Origin: Anaeramoeba flamelloides
Lineage: Eukaryota > Metamonada > Anaeramoebidae
Assembly: GCA_027625915.1 (NCBI GenBank)
Contig: JANTQA010000008.1
Location: 4,357,001 to 4,421,000, forward strand
Direction: 5' to 3'
Length of the DNA stretch: 64,000 bases
In this document: positions 33,664-44,662 of the stretch, piece by piece
How positions within the stretch are numbered: position 1 is the stretch's first letter
Layout: every line of letters starts with the position of its first letter
Program-made: the position numbers and the translations under genes
Notes under the pieces: model-generated
The model's database searches: none
Told to the model about the DNA's origin: nothing
The model's input: the letters and a program-made list of their open reading frames with translations, nothing else

Positions 33664-34422
33664 ACCAACTCAAGTAAATTACTTTTGGAAAAAAAAACAC
33701 TAAAAAAAAAAAAAAAACAATAAAGTATCTTTTTTATAGATCATTTATAGAAAGTGAACCAAAAAAAATATTTTAAGAATACATTTCAATAACTAATTTC
33801 TCTTTAAATAAATTTTAAAAAAATTCTTTTTTGTTTTTTTTTTTTTTTTTTTAATTTTGCTTTTTCATTTTCTTTTTTTATTTTTTTTTTTCCTCTTGTG
33901 CAGAAAGACTTAAAATCAAATTTACTTCTTTTAGTGATACTTTACACACACCAACAATTCCTAATTTTTTGAAAAAAGAGACTTTTTATTTAATCACATT
34001 AAACATTTTTTTGTTTCTCTTTTTTACCACTTGGATTGATTCTTTGAATGAAAAGAATGTTTAGAGTCAATTCTCGAAAAATAACTTGAACAATTTGTTC
34101 AATTCTCTTTTCCCAATAGATTGTAAGGAATTTGAAAAGTTAATTCTTTTCCATTTATTCTTCAAAAATTTAAATATTTTGCTTCTGTGAATTAATTGTG
34201 TTATGATTTGAAAGCTCAAGTGGATCTAAATAATCAAGAGTTTATTGCAAAATGTTGGAAATTGAATACTGTAGTCAAAATAAATCGTGCAAAAAAATTT
34301 AGTGTGTGTTTCTCAATAAAATGCATGTTTTTTTGTTATAAAATACCCTTAGATTAACCGATCAAAGAAACTGATAATAAAGCCTAAATAAATATGGTAT
34401 TGATTTCAAAAAGTTCTATTAT

Positions 34423-35363
34423 TTAAGGGACTAGTCTATATTAAATTTTTTTAGGTAAATTTAATAGAGATTTAGAATTTTTTTTTCCAATTACTTAGAT
34501 TTCAAATCAAAGTGAAAAACTTCTTAGTATAGTAATGGAATCTTGCTAAATGACATTCATTAAATTTAGTTATTGTTTTTATAGAAATAAAAAATTTTTG
34601 CATTTTTTCACTTTTTTGAAAGTTGCTTTTTTTCAACTTTTCGCAAAAATACAAAAAATAAAAAAAAATATGAGCAAGAAAGCAAAACCTTGTTATGTTT
34701 GTGCAAGACGTACAAAAAATAGTTTGAAAAATAAACCTGAAAGGGTTTTTTTGGATTTGCATGACAACATAGTTTGATTCGAAAAAAATATACAATACAT
34801 GCTTTACTCTTAATAAAATATTTTCTTTCTTTTCTTGTACCATTCCTTTTTTTCATGAATCTACTTTTTCAGTTTACACTCTTTTGTTTTTGTTGAATTT
34901 GAAGTTTTTTTAAGTGTTCCCAAATTACCATTCCAAAAGTTTTTGTCAGAGTCAAAAAAAATCAAAGAAAAGAATAAGTGTTATTTTTTAAAAAAGTAAT
35001 GATTGATAAAACAAATTTGGTTCTTTATAGATTCAAGTTGGATGAATAGAAGTGAAGGAGAAAATATTAACCAGTTTTAAATTATTTTTTCGTTTTTAAA
35101 AATGAGAATAAATATTATTTTTGAGAAAATAATTAAATCCAAAATTAATCAAAAAATTCTCATATGTTAAAGATATTTTTTCAAAAAAAAATTTTTTAAA
35201 AAGTCACTTTATTTGGCAGAATTGTAAAATTTTAAAAAAACAAGAACTAAAAGTTCTAACATTGAAAAAACCTGTATATTTTCAATTTTAAACATATTTC
35301 AAGATAAGGATTCCTTATTTAGTTATTGGACAAAAAAAAAATTAATATAGACTAGTCCCTTAA
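34423..35363. mobile_element. TTAA-flanked element, family E, copy 2 (941 bp)
   Basis: TTAAGGGACTAGTCTATATT at the left, AATATAGACTAGTCCCTTAA at the right: near-perfect inverted ends on TTAA. It is twice as long as the copy at 24809-25245 and holds a short ORF (34670-34777) reading SKKAKPCYVCARRTKN, which has a Cys-x2-Cys in a basic setting. piggyBac transposases end in a Cys-rich domain of that kind, so this may be a remnant of the autonomous parent; the match is suggestive only. Confidence 0.75.
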
Positions 35364-35635
35364 AAAGAAATTCTAAAAATGAAGGATCAAATTGCAAAAT
35401 TTATATCAAAAAAATAGAGGATATTTTGGATAAAATTTTAATCATAGAACAAACAAAAAAATTTCTTCAAAAAAACGGAGAAATTACGGAAAAATATCAA
35501 CTAATTTAATTAAAAATTTAAATTTTACTGAAAATAACCAAACCTTGACTTTCATAATTGATTTGAACTTAGGTATACTATTTGGTAGTAGATTGGGTGT
35601 TGCCTTGGTACAAGAAGAAAAAAAAGCACGGATAA

Positions 35636-36340
35636 TAAACTCTGTTTCAGTCAAAGGGGCCAAACGTTTTTTTCAAATATCAATTATTTTATATAATTGA
35701 CCTTTGAAGAACAAATAAGAAATAAAAAGAATAATGCACTTCAAAGAAATGTTGATACATGTCTGAAAGAAAACTAATTAATCAATAGCTTTTCTTAAAA
35801 ATTGAAAAACTCAAATTATTAGGTCCCCATTGAGAAAAACAAGGATGTTCGTTTTGAACTTCTACTGGTATTTGAATAATAAATATGAAACATTTTTCAC
35901 TTCATTTTCCATACTTTTCTTTTAGAAATTAAGTCCCCAAACACAGTTTGTTGGTATTTTTGGTCTCTATTTGAAAAAGGAAATGAAAATGAAGTGAAAA
36001 TTTTTCACATTTATTAAACAATTATCAAGATCAAAGATCAAATTGAATTGCAATAGAAACCAATAGATTTCTCAACAATCTTTACATGGTTTCAATGGCA
36101 TTAGAATAACACGTTTTTACCAAGTGACTATTGATCTTGCAATAAAAAATTTTTTGCAACTGAATGAGGTTTTTAAAAAAAAAATCGAAAAAAAAAAACA
36201 AAAATGTGTAGAAATGTGAAAAAATGATTTCAATTTTGAAAATTTCCAAAATAAAATTTTTCTTCTAATATCTATGCAAACCCTTTAAACACGTGTATTA
36301 TACCATTACAACTGGGCCTCTTTGACTGAAAAATAGTTTA
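35636..36340. mobile_element. MITE family B, copy 2 (TA-flanked)
   Basis: Begins TAAACTCTGTTTCAGTCAAA and ends CTTTGACTGAAAAATAGTTT plus A, on TA. It is 705 bp, non-coding, and contains a family P MITE at 35863-36029. It has no hairpin insertion, unlike copy 1. Confidence 0.8.
35863..36029. repeat. MITE family P, copy 4, inside family B
   Basis: TACTGGTATTTGAATAATAA at the left, GAAGTGAAAATTTTTCACAT...CAATTATCA at the right. Confidence 0.65.
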
Positions 36341-36417
36341 TTTTGAAACACGGATTATAGTCTTTGTGTACGCATTATTTTGATCGCTGTAAAGATTTTT
36401 TTTAAGTGAATTTAATT

Positions 36418-36645
36418 ATTACTATTTGTTGCAAAATAAATGAAACAAAATTATCATTCAGCATCCCCAAAAAAGATTTAAAAATCATTTAAAATTTCAA
36501 ATTTTTAATTCTTAAAACCAGCTTAAATTACTAATTTCCTCTTTTAAAATTGATAATTAAAAATTTGAAATTTTAAATGATTTTTTTTGAAAGCTGTTGG
36601 AAAATTTTGATCTTTTAATTTTACGATTAATAGTACCAAAAAAAT
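36418..36645. repeat. MITE family J, copy 3
   Basis: Starts CTATTTGTTGCAAAATAAAT and ends TTTGATCTTTTAATTTTACG, with inner inverted AAAATTTCAAATTTTTAATT and AATTAAAAATTTGAAATTTT. It is non-coding. Confidence 0.6.
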
Positions 36646-36695
36646 CTTCTGGTTAACTTTTTTTAATTGAAAGTTCAGTAATAAAAAAATCGGTA

Positions 36696-36906
36696 ATGCT
36701 CAATTTCAAAAATTGTGACTTACTTTTTTTTAGGTTTTTGGTTTAATTTTTTTTTTTAATTTTTAAAATATTAGGGTTTAATGTGTTTAGAAGAATTAAA
36801 AAGTGAATTGATACCAAAATTTAATAATTAGTTGAAATTGAATACTAACGAATATATATATTCCAATTTTTTGTATTTTAGGTGAGTCACGATTTTTGGG
36901 GTGTTG
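36696..36906. repeat. MITE family D, copy 1
   Basis: Left ATGCTCAATTTCAAAAATTG, right GTGAGTCACGATTTTTGGGG; about 210 bp. A second copy is at 47452-47668 and a fragment at 8170-8220. Confidence 0.65.
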
Positions 36907-37284
36907 TTTAAATGTGAGTAGAAAAAATAATTTAATCACCAATTTCTCTATTTGTCATTAAAATTCTAATATTGGAGGTTGTTTCTCTTCTCTTTTTTTC
37001 TTTATTTTTTTTTTTTGGTACTGTTATTTCCCAATTAATAATTGAAAATTGAAAAAAAAATAAAAAAATATTTTTAATTCAATTTACTTTTTAAAAATCT
37101 GATCACGATACATTCATAACATTATATTTCAAAGAACAGTTCAAAGAGCAGAGCAACCGATATACAAAGTTTCTTTGCAGTTATCCTTATAAAATTCTTT
37201 ATTCATGGCCAATCAGAAATTTAAAAAGATGAAATTGCACTACAAAAAATCTCATTATTTTTACAATTATTACTTTTAAAAAGC

Positions 37285-37575
37285 TTTTAACACTTTGAAA
37301 GTGTTGGAAAGTGTTTGAAAGCGTTGAAATTATTTTGAAGGTGTTTGGAATGTTTGGAAATTGTCTGAAGGTGTTTGGATGGATATAGAAAATATTGGAA
37401 GGCTTTGTAAAAGTTGTGTGGTTTTTTTGTAGTTTTTCTAGAATTAATTTATTATCATGCTAAATTCTCTATTTCTACTTGTTCCCCAAACATAACTAAA
37501 ACCTTTTTTGATTTGGTTATTATTAAAAAAATTCTAAAACCCTCTTCACAATAATCGTTATTTATTAAAAATAAA
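37285..37575. repeat. Segmental duplication S, copy 1
   Basis: Direct repeat of 38525-38815, about 290 bp. It begins with loosely periodic GAAAGTGTTTG-like units and continues through TTGGTTATTATTAAAAAAAT. Copy 2 keeps an open minus-strand frame with CDVCGRSRNRELTKIINEF; copy 1 does not, so copy 2 is closer to the source. Confidence 0.75.
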
Positions 37576-37620
37576 AAATGAATCATAAAAAATTGAACTT
37601 TTTTTTGAATTTCTCACATA

Positions 37621-37758
37621 ATGAAATACTTTGATGTCAATTTCCCAAATCGTTTTTCGTCCCAGCAAGTAGAAAAAATGAAAAGGATCTTCACAAACCA
37701 TCCAAAAAGGAAAAATGTCTCATTGGTTGTCTCTTCCTTATTGAACGTTCGGCTTTGA
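37621..37758 (+). CDS. Short ORF resembling a homeodomain start
   Basis: 45 codons from ATG to TGA, reading NRFSSQQVEKMKRIFTNHPK, which resembles the N-arm and helix 1 of a homeodomain (F-S-x-x-Q-V-E). The recognition helix (WFxNRR) is not seen in this frame. It could be a chance match, a fragment, or a first exon. It lies just past duplication S and runs antisense to the next gene's 3' flank. Confidence 0.2.
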   Translation: MKYFDVNFPNRFSSQQVEKMKRIFTNHPKRKNVSLVVSSLLNVRL

Positions 37759-37973
37759 CTAAAATTTTCAAAAATTAGAATGTTAAGCATTATAAAAGAC
37801 AAACGCAAGATCAACAAATCAAAAAAAAAAAAGGATAAAAACGGGACGAACCGAAAATTTCTATTGTTTGTTTGTGTTTGTTGTGTTTTATTTTTTTTTT
37901 TTTTCAAAACTAACAAAAGAATTGAAAAATTCATTTTTATTTTAATTTCAAGGAATTGAAACAAAAACGAATT

Positions 37974-38426
37974 TTAGTTGTTTTGTAAAATACCAGAAAT
38001 CATATTATTAAATTCATTTTTCATATTCATAAAGCCAACATTTTCTACTGTTTCAACAATTTTGTCGAGTCTATTTGAAAGGATCATTATTAATTTATTT
38101 CACAAGAAAGTTTAAAAAAAAATAAAAAATTACAAAGACCAGAAACAAGAAGGAGAATAAGAATAAGAAGAAAAAGAAAAAAGATAATCAAGATTTTACG
38201 AGTTTGAGATCTGTTGGTGTTTTGGATTTACACTTGTAATCATATCTTCGGTAGCCTGTATCGTGTTTTTCTCCAAACCAGCAAATTTTTCAGCGCATTT
38301 ATGAATATTGTCGGAAAGCCCAGATTCTTCAATAACTTTATCAAAGATTTCTTTTGTTAGCTCAACACTGACTTGGAGTCGTTTTGTTTGATCTTCTATG
38401 ACTCTTTTATTTTGAAAATTGGTCAT
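37974..38426 (-). CDS. Small helical protein, possible BORC subunit 7, two exons
   Basis: Exons 38426-38200 and 38070-37974 (complement), joined across a 129-bp intron (GTAAAATC...TTCAAATAG) in phase, give 107 aa. The start ATG at 38426 is the first in frame (MTNFQNKRVIEDQTKRL). The product is predicted all-helical and soluble, with no signal or membrane segment. SDNIHKCAEKFAGLEKNTIQ plus ATEDM lines up by eye with the central SELLGQAARNMVLQEDAI plus HSEDS segment of human BORCS7, and the length (about 105 aa) also fits. BORCS7 belongs to the complex that couples lysosomes to Arl8 and kinesin. The gene model is well supported by splice phase; the family name is tentative. The gene sits between the two copies of duplication S. 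Confidence 0.6.
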
Positions 38427-38524
38427 AAAGTAAAAATGAGTGAGATAAAATTATTGGTAAATGAGAAAAAATGAATCTCCAAAGACAAACCTCACATGCA
38501 GGTATCTTGATTTTTTCAATGATG

Positions 38525-38815
38525 GAAATACTTTGAAAGTGTTGAAAAGTGTTTGATAGGTATTGATAATTTTTGAAGGCGTTTGGAATGTTTGAAAATT
38601 GTATGAGGGTACTTGGATAGATAGAGAAAATATTGGAAGACTTTGAAAAGTTCGGATATGTTTGTAGTTTTTCCTCGAATTCATTTATTATCTTGGTTAA
38701 TTCTCTATTTCTGCTTCTTCCACAAACATCACAAACACCTTTTTTGACTTGGTTATTATTAAAAAAAATTCTCAAACCCACTTGACAATTATCATCATTT
38801 ATGAAAAATACAAAT
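38525..38815. repeat. Segmental duplication S, copy 2
   Basis: Direct partner of 37285-37575, 1.24 kb away, immediately upstream of the BORC7-like start codon. On the minus strand it reads CQVGLRIFFNNNQVKKGVCD with two Cys pairs, then a Ser/Phe/Asn-rich periodic stretch. There is no ATG, so I do not call it a gene; it may be part of an exon that was duplicated. Confidence 0.7.
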
Positions 38816-39772
38816 ACATATATCAATTAATAATTTTCAAAAAAAAATATTATTTCCTTGCTTTTTGACCTTTGGGAATTGCTTTGAAACGCTAAAAATA
38901 CACAAATTGAATTTTAATTGTAAACTTTACTAAAAATTTTAATTTTTTTTTATTAGATTATATTCCAAGATCAAGTTAGTAATTGTTTGGGAAGACCAAA
39001 AATGGAATAATTGGTTTAAATTATGGTTTGTTTATGGGGATTTTTAGAATTTAAATGGTTTATAAAATCTTGGTATTTCGTTATTTTGAAGTTTTGATTG
39101 TAAAACATTAGTGGAAAACAATTTATTCTGAAAAAACTATCTTTTTAGGAAGATTTTTTTGATTCAATTTGGTTTAAAAGTATATTTAAGATTAACTTAG
39201 ATAAATTCACATTATCGAACAATGATAAATATCTTATTGAATTAATAAATTGTATTATTTCATCAGATATAGTTCTCTTATTGTAATGTAGTTTATAATT
39301 AAAATTCAATTTGTGTATTTTTGGCTTCCCAAAGCAATTCTAAAAGGTCAAAATGCAACGAAATAATCTTTTTTTTTGAAAATATTTATTGATAGTAACT
39401 CTGTTTTTTCTTGTATGTAAGATTTGTTCGTAAAATTTTTCCTTGATCAACAATCATTTTGCTAATATTTATTATTTAAAAAATGAGTATCAATTTTTAA
39501 CTGACCCAATTTTTTTTCACAATGGTTAATATAAATTGATTCTATACCCATTGGATTTATTTCCAAATATATTCTCATCTTATTATTTTCTAAAAATGAA
39601 TAAAAAAATTTCAATTTTTTGGGATAAAAAAAGGTTTAGTCATTTTCAATAAAAAAACAACCATTAGAGTTTTGATACAAACATTTTTATAAACAATAAA
39701 ACTCATTATAAGTTATATATTATGATTGGAATTTTTCACTTAGATTAAATCTCTCAAGGACAGTGAATTTTT

Positions 39773-39990
39773 GAAGATCAAAAAGAAAAAAAATCAATTG
39801 CCAGTTTTACACTTAAAAAAGATGATATAAAATCAAGATCAAAAATTTTCATATCTTTTTATTTAGTTAATGTCATAATAATAAAGAAATTGTATTATTA
39901 TTAAGGAACAATAAACGATTAATAACATTTTTGGACATTTAAATAGTTCTAATACGAAAATTAAGTTTAATAAAGATATTTAACAATTAT
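39773..39990. repeat. Repeat family L, copy 2
   Basis: Same block order as 14760-15003 (AAAAAGATGATATAAAATCA, ATTAAGTTTAATAAAGATAT). Ends unresolved. Confidence 0.55.
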
Positions 39991-41699
39991 TTTTTGACCC
40001 TTTTAAGGAAAATATTAGTCTGTAGAGAATATTTGACAATGTTAAATTGTATAAAGCCTATATTTTAAACAAGTATATACTAAAAGAATTCATTATATAA
40101 ATTACAAAGGTAATATCGACTTTTTTGTTAATGCGAATATGATCTTTCATATAAAAAATTGAATAATTTTTTAGGCACAATTTGAAATTTTTAACCATTT
40201 TTGTTTTTGATTTTGATTCTCTTGTGAATGCCCATTTCAAATCAATTAGTAAATAAGTGTGTATTTTATTAATGGTAAAATTAATAATTTTACTGAATAT
40301 ATTGTATTTTTAGACTTATAATTGTATTATATTTAGTAAAAAAAATATATATATATATCTTTTTTATTACTAATTTATGATACTTGGGTATTCACAAAAG
40401 AACAAAAAAATTAAAAAACTAAAAAAAAAAACCAATAAATTCATTTTTTAGCTTTTATCAAGTAGATTTGTTATCGTCGTTCTTGTTTAGGTTGATTACC
40501 GATTTCCTCTTCGAAAATATCAAATCACTTGTAATACATGCCCATATTTTTACTTTTGATTCAATTTTAATTATGAAATGGCCACTAATAATAATAAATC
40601 TAATTATTTAAATAGATATATAATAATAAGGATCTTTGGAATAAATCCCAATAATGAACAAAAATTTACTATCAAAAAGAAAATTCTCTTGATATTTTTT
40701 TAGAAAAACAAATTCCTTTAACGTTTGAATTTGAAAAAGTTACAACCGATTTCAAAAAAAAAACTTGCATCTTTTTTAATATTGAAGAAGTGTAAATTAA
40801 ACTTTAAATACCCCTTTACTTAGATTTCCTCAAAGCTAATTTAAGAGTAAAATACAAGATTTCAAAATTTTTCAAAGGTAAATACAAACCCAAAATTTTT
40901 TATGTTTAAAAACCCAAAAAATAAAAACTGGAAAGAAAAAAGAAAAAATAAATAAAAGAAATGAATAGAAATTTAAAAAGGGTTCATAAGTTGCAATTTT
41001 TAAAAAATAAAATAAAAAAATCTCCAATTAAGAAACCCCAAAATCACATCCGTACTATTTTTGGTTAATTTAATTTAATTTGATAATTGATCATAGATGT
41101 TCATTTTGGTATCTTTTTTAATTTTTGAAAATTCTTTTCTTTTTTTTCTGATTTATTTTAAACCAGATGGTCATTTTTAGCCTTTGATTTTTAGTTTTTA
41201 TTTTTAAATTACTCATACTTTCTTGCTTCACTGTCTCCAGTATTAGTAAATAACAACTTGAGATTTTTACTTTGTAACTCCTCTTCCCAATATAAAGAAG
41301 ATTCGACCAGGTAAAAAATGTAAAAAAATCAAAAAATCAATTTCTAATTACAAAAAAAGTTTTCGATTTATTCAATTTATTTTTTTTTTTAAGCTGTCTA
41401 ACATATCCAACTGTATAAATTATTAAAATATTTGATTTTAGAAAAACAGATTTTTAGAGATATTGGTATTTAGATTAATAAAAAAAGAATTAGTAAATTT
41501 TTATTAATCAAGCAATATTCAACCAGGTTTATTCATAAAACTGAATCTAAAACTAATCTTGCAGAACAAAACTAAATAATAGAAAATTTACAATTAATTT
41601 AATAATTAATAATCCTCTGTTTTAAAAAATTAATTAATTACCCCTTTTTAGTAAAAAAGAATCTGAAAAAAATTGGTGAGTGTAAAATCGAACAGTTAG

Positions 41700-41912
41700 G
41701 TGTTTGAGAGACATTTGAGAAGAATATTTGATTTTCAGGTTATTGATTGGAATTTTAATTATCCTTTCACTCAAATTCATAAAAAAAATAAAAATTTTTT
41801 AAAATTTCCAAAACAAACATACACCCAAATAAATATTTCAATAGAAAACCCCGAAGAAATACTTTTTTTCATTTTAATACCTTTTAATCTATTAATATTT
41901 GTTGTAAAATAA
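41700..41912 (+). CDS. Exon-like frame, unassigned
   Basis: 70 open codons after a TTAG acceptor-like site (41696-41699), with no ATG near the start. It reads FERHLRRIFDFQVIDWNFNY and keeps Arg, Asp, Trp and His residues that chance AT-rich frames rarely have. Its 3' end overlaps the start of the J element at 41896. It may be a relic exon; no family was recognised. Confidence 0.2.
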   Translation: MFERHLRRIFDFQVIDWNFNYPFTQIHKKNKNFLKFPKQTYTQINISIENPEEILFFILIPFNLLIFVVK

Positions 41913-42485
41913 ATAGAACAAATTTTTAATCTAGGTTTTCAAATAAAGATTTTATAAAATCCTGTAACAATCCAAATTTTAATATACTTTAAAGCAGTTT
42001 AAATTATTTTTTTAACTTTTCAGAATTGGGGACTTTGGATGAGTGGTTTTAATTCTTGGAATTTGATTGATTTTTTTTTGGAAAGTTGAATGAAAATTTT
42101 GATACCTTAATTTTACTATTAACCTTCGTCTTACAATCTTCAATTAATGTTTTGGAATAAAAAGAAAAAATAAAGAAAATTTTTGGAAAAATATCAAAAT
42201 TTATACCAAGTTGAAGATTCATCAGTTAATAACCAAAATAACACACTATCACATTTACTGTTAATTGTAAAAAAGAAAGATCAATATTTTCATTCAACTT
42301 TTCAAAAATAATCGAATTGCAAAAATTAAAACAAATTATCAAAGACCCCAATTCTATAAGAGAAAATTGATAATTTAAACTGATTTATGGAATTAAAAAA
42401 AATAAATGAATTGTTACAAGATTTTATAAATTCTTTATTTGAAAACCTAGATGAAAATTTCGTTCTATTTATTTTGAAACAAATA
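41896..42485. mobile_element. Foldback element, family J, copy 1
   Basis: Arms of about 220 bp: TTGTTGTAAAATAAATAGAA and TAGGTTTTCAAATAAAGATT at the left; AATTCTTTATTTGAAAACCT at the right. Non-coding. A left-arm-only copy follows directly at 42491-42715. Confidence 0.75.
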
Positions 42486-42714
42486 TACATACTATTTGTT
42501 GTAAAATAAATGGAACAAATTTTTTATTCAGCTTTCCAAAAAAGAGTTTGAAATATCAGATAAAATTTCATTTTTTTAATTCCATAAATCAGTTTAAATT
42601 ATCAATTTTCTCTTATAGAATTGGGGTCTTTGATAATTTGTTTTAATTTTTGCAATGCGATTATTTTTTAAAAGTTGAATGAAAATATTGATCTTTTTAT
42701 TTTACAATTAACAG

Positions 42715-43288
42715 TTTACAAAAATTGATGTCTTAATATACCAAGTTTTTTTACTAAATGCGTCATTTTCCCAAAAACTATAAAACTTTTCCGATGTGAC
42801 CGGGCAGGGGGTGTTTTTTTTTACAGAGGAATTGGGGGATCTAAGAGCTAAAAATTGATTTAATAATATAATAAAAATATTTGAGGAAGAAACCAAATTT
42901 CAATAATAGAAAATAATTTTCACAAAATCAAAACACAAAAACAACACCAATAATTTTTATTCTTTCACTAATGGACAAATCTCCATTAAATTTTTTTACC
43001 TTTATTTAATACAGATTGAGAATATTTTTAGCTAATTATTTAGATTTGAAAAGCCCTGTTTATTTACAACATTAAACATTTTTCAAGAGAAGAAATCCTA
43101 TTTAGAAATTGGTTAAATGAATAATAATCGAGACTAGTACCTTAAATAGTTTTTTTTTGCCATTAAAACCCCCAATTCCACTGAAATAAACACCTCCCAT
43201 CTGGGCACATCAGAAAAGTTATATAGTTTTTGGAAAAAAGACAAATTTAGTCAAAAAACTTGGTATATTAAGACATCAATTTTTGCAT
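42715..43288. mobile_element. Inverted-repeat element K with a family E relic in its spacer
   Basis: The left arm AAAATTGATGTCTTAATATA...CCGGGCAGGGGGTG is mirrored by a right arm ending TATATTAAGACATCAATTTT. The spacer contains worn family E sequence at 42966-43146 (ACTAATGGACAAATCTCCAT...GAGACTAGTACCTTAA). The arms hold GC-rich patches unusual for the window. K abuts the partial J element. Confidence 0.7.
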
Positions 43289-43492
43289 ATTTTTAGTATC
43301 ACAAGACAATAGTTTTTTATTTGTTTCTGGGATAATCAACCTTAAAAAATCAACCAATAATCAATTTTCAAATTGGTGTCTACAAGAATTGGTAAGTGAT
43401 TTTTCATCAAGAAGAGTCTAATTTAATAATTGATAGTCATATAACTGCTATTTTTTCGTCGCTATGATTTTCTATGAACATTTTTTTTAATT

Positions 43493-44011
43493 ATGGAAAT
43501 CGAAATAAAACTTAGACTCAACGAACAAAATTACAACAAGTTGTTTACAATTTTAGGTGATCCTATTGAAATCCAGGAACAAGAAAACCATTATTTTAGA
43601 ATCTACGACCGAGAAGGGTTTGTTTTACCAAAAAAAATTCGGTTAAGGTTTTATGATTCAAAATGTGTTTTGACATACAAGGACAACCACATAATCAAAA
43701 ACGGAATTTCAATTTCTGGCGAGCAGGAGTGTGAAATCGATTACAAAGAAGCAAAGAAATATATTGGAAAGAAAAACAATGCAGAGTTCATCGAACAATT
43801 TAAAGAGAGTGTTGTTGTGCAGTATCTTTTCTCTAAGCACCAGCCATATTCAATCAATCACATCGGATCCTTTAAGAACATTAGGCACGTTTTTCATTGG
43901 GAAAGCTATCACTTAGAGATCGACAAAACAATTTTTGATTTTGGAATTGGGTATGAAATTGAAGTCGAGTTGGATCCACAAACCAATAGCAAAAAAGTTA
44001 AAAAACTCTTG
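43493..44011 (+). CDS. CYTH / triphosphate tunnel metalloenzyme
   Basis: CYTH proteins form a beta-barrel tunnel that binds triphosphates with metal ions (thiamine triphosphate, ATP or inorganic triphosphate). The ExExK signature is at residues 2-6 (MEIEIKLRL). Basic tunnel residues follow (KKIRLRFYD, VLTYKDN), as do paired acids (GEQECEIDY, LEIDKTIFDFGIGYEIEVEL). The layout fits short plant-type TTM3 rather than long bacterial ygiF. The contiguous frame ends in TAA at 44012 after about 173 residues, but CTCTT|GTAAAATC there looks like a donor (the same donor sequence as the BORC7-like gene), and the TTM3 C-terminal strand and helix are missing. I therefore suspect one more exon downstream, which I could not place. 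The substrate cannot be inferred. Confidence 0.88.
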
Positions 44012-44223
44012 TAAAATCTTTTTGTTTTCTTTTTCCTTCACTAACGTTCGGATCTAAATTGGAGAAAATTTCAGCAGATTGTCTTTTTTCAATTCTGCAG
44101 TCTGGATTTCATTTCAGATTCTTGGTTCATCCAAGATATAAACCAAATCTAGAACATAAAAAATTGACCAAACAAATAACGAGAGAAGGAAATTTCAAGA
44201 TATTCCCAAATGTAAACTTTATT

Positions 44224-44662
44224 TTAAGGACTCTCTAAAACAAGGCCATTATGATGCGTAATGTCAAAACATTATTGGGGCTTTATGTTCTTTATCTGTT
44301 GAGATCCTGAAGAACTATTAAATTTCAAATTTTTACTAATTTTTGCAAATTTTAAATTCTTCCTACTCAAGATTCTTCATTGTAAGTTGTTAACTCAAAA
44401 CCAAACCAGAACCCATTTTCATTAAAACTTTATTTTTTTCAAAGGTTTTTATTAGAAACTAGATTACACTTGACATAGAAAAATGGTTGAGTTGTGGAAA
44501 AAGCTATTAACCTAAAATTCAGAATCTGATTAGGAAAAATTTCAAATTAGTAAAATTTTGAAATCTAAGACTTCTTCGAGATCTCAAGAGATAAAGGACA
44601 TAATTCCCCAGTGTTTTGACCCATAGGCTCACCAAAATGGGTTTGTTTTAGATAATCCTTAA
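44224..44662. mobile_element. TTAA-flanked foldback MITE, family T
   Basis: TTAAGGACTCTCTAAAACAA at the left, TTGTTTTAGATAATCCTTAA at the right, with inverted homology of about 110 bp or more. The start TTAAGGAC recalls family E (TTAAGGGAC), but the interior differs. It is 439 bp and non-coding, 210 bp past the CYTH exon. Confidence 0.75.

Larger units (their letters stand above)
34256..36400. mobile_element. MITE family F, copy 2, split by two insertions
   Basis: F sequence is present in three pieces (34256-34422, 35364-35635, 36341-36400) that are contiguous in copy 1 at 27655-28120. The first break holds the TTAA element 34423-35363, the second the TA element 35636-36340, which itself carries a family P MITE. 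Order of events: P into B, then B and E into F. Confidence 0.75.
33664..37973. other. Intergenic, eL19 to the BORC7-like gene
   Basis: Contains the eL19 3' flank (A- and T-rich), the nested F/E/B transposon cluster (34256-36400), a J MITE (36418-36645), a D MITE (36696-36906), copy 1 of a segmental duplication (37285-37575) and a short homeodomain-like ORF (37621-37758). Confidence 0.65.
38816..43492. other. Intergenic, BORC7-like gene to CYTH gene
   Basis: Holds family L (39773-39990), a TA run (about 40342-40358), an exon-like frame (41700-41912) and a cluster of inverted-repeat elements J and K with a worn family E element inside (41896-43288). From 39000 to 41600 only AT-rich DNA was seen otherwise. 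Confidence 0.6.

Noticed and set aside
33276-33700. Minus-strand frames rich in Phe, Cys and Val opposite eL19
   Set aside because: They are the antisense of the KKKQQP repeat tail and core of eL19.
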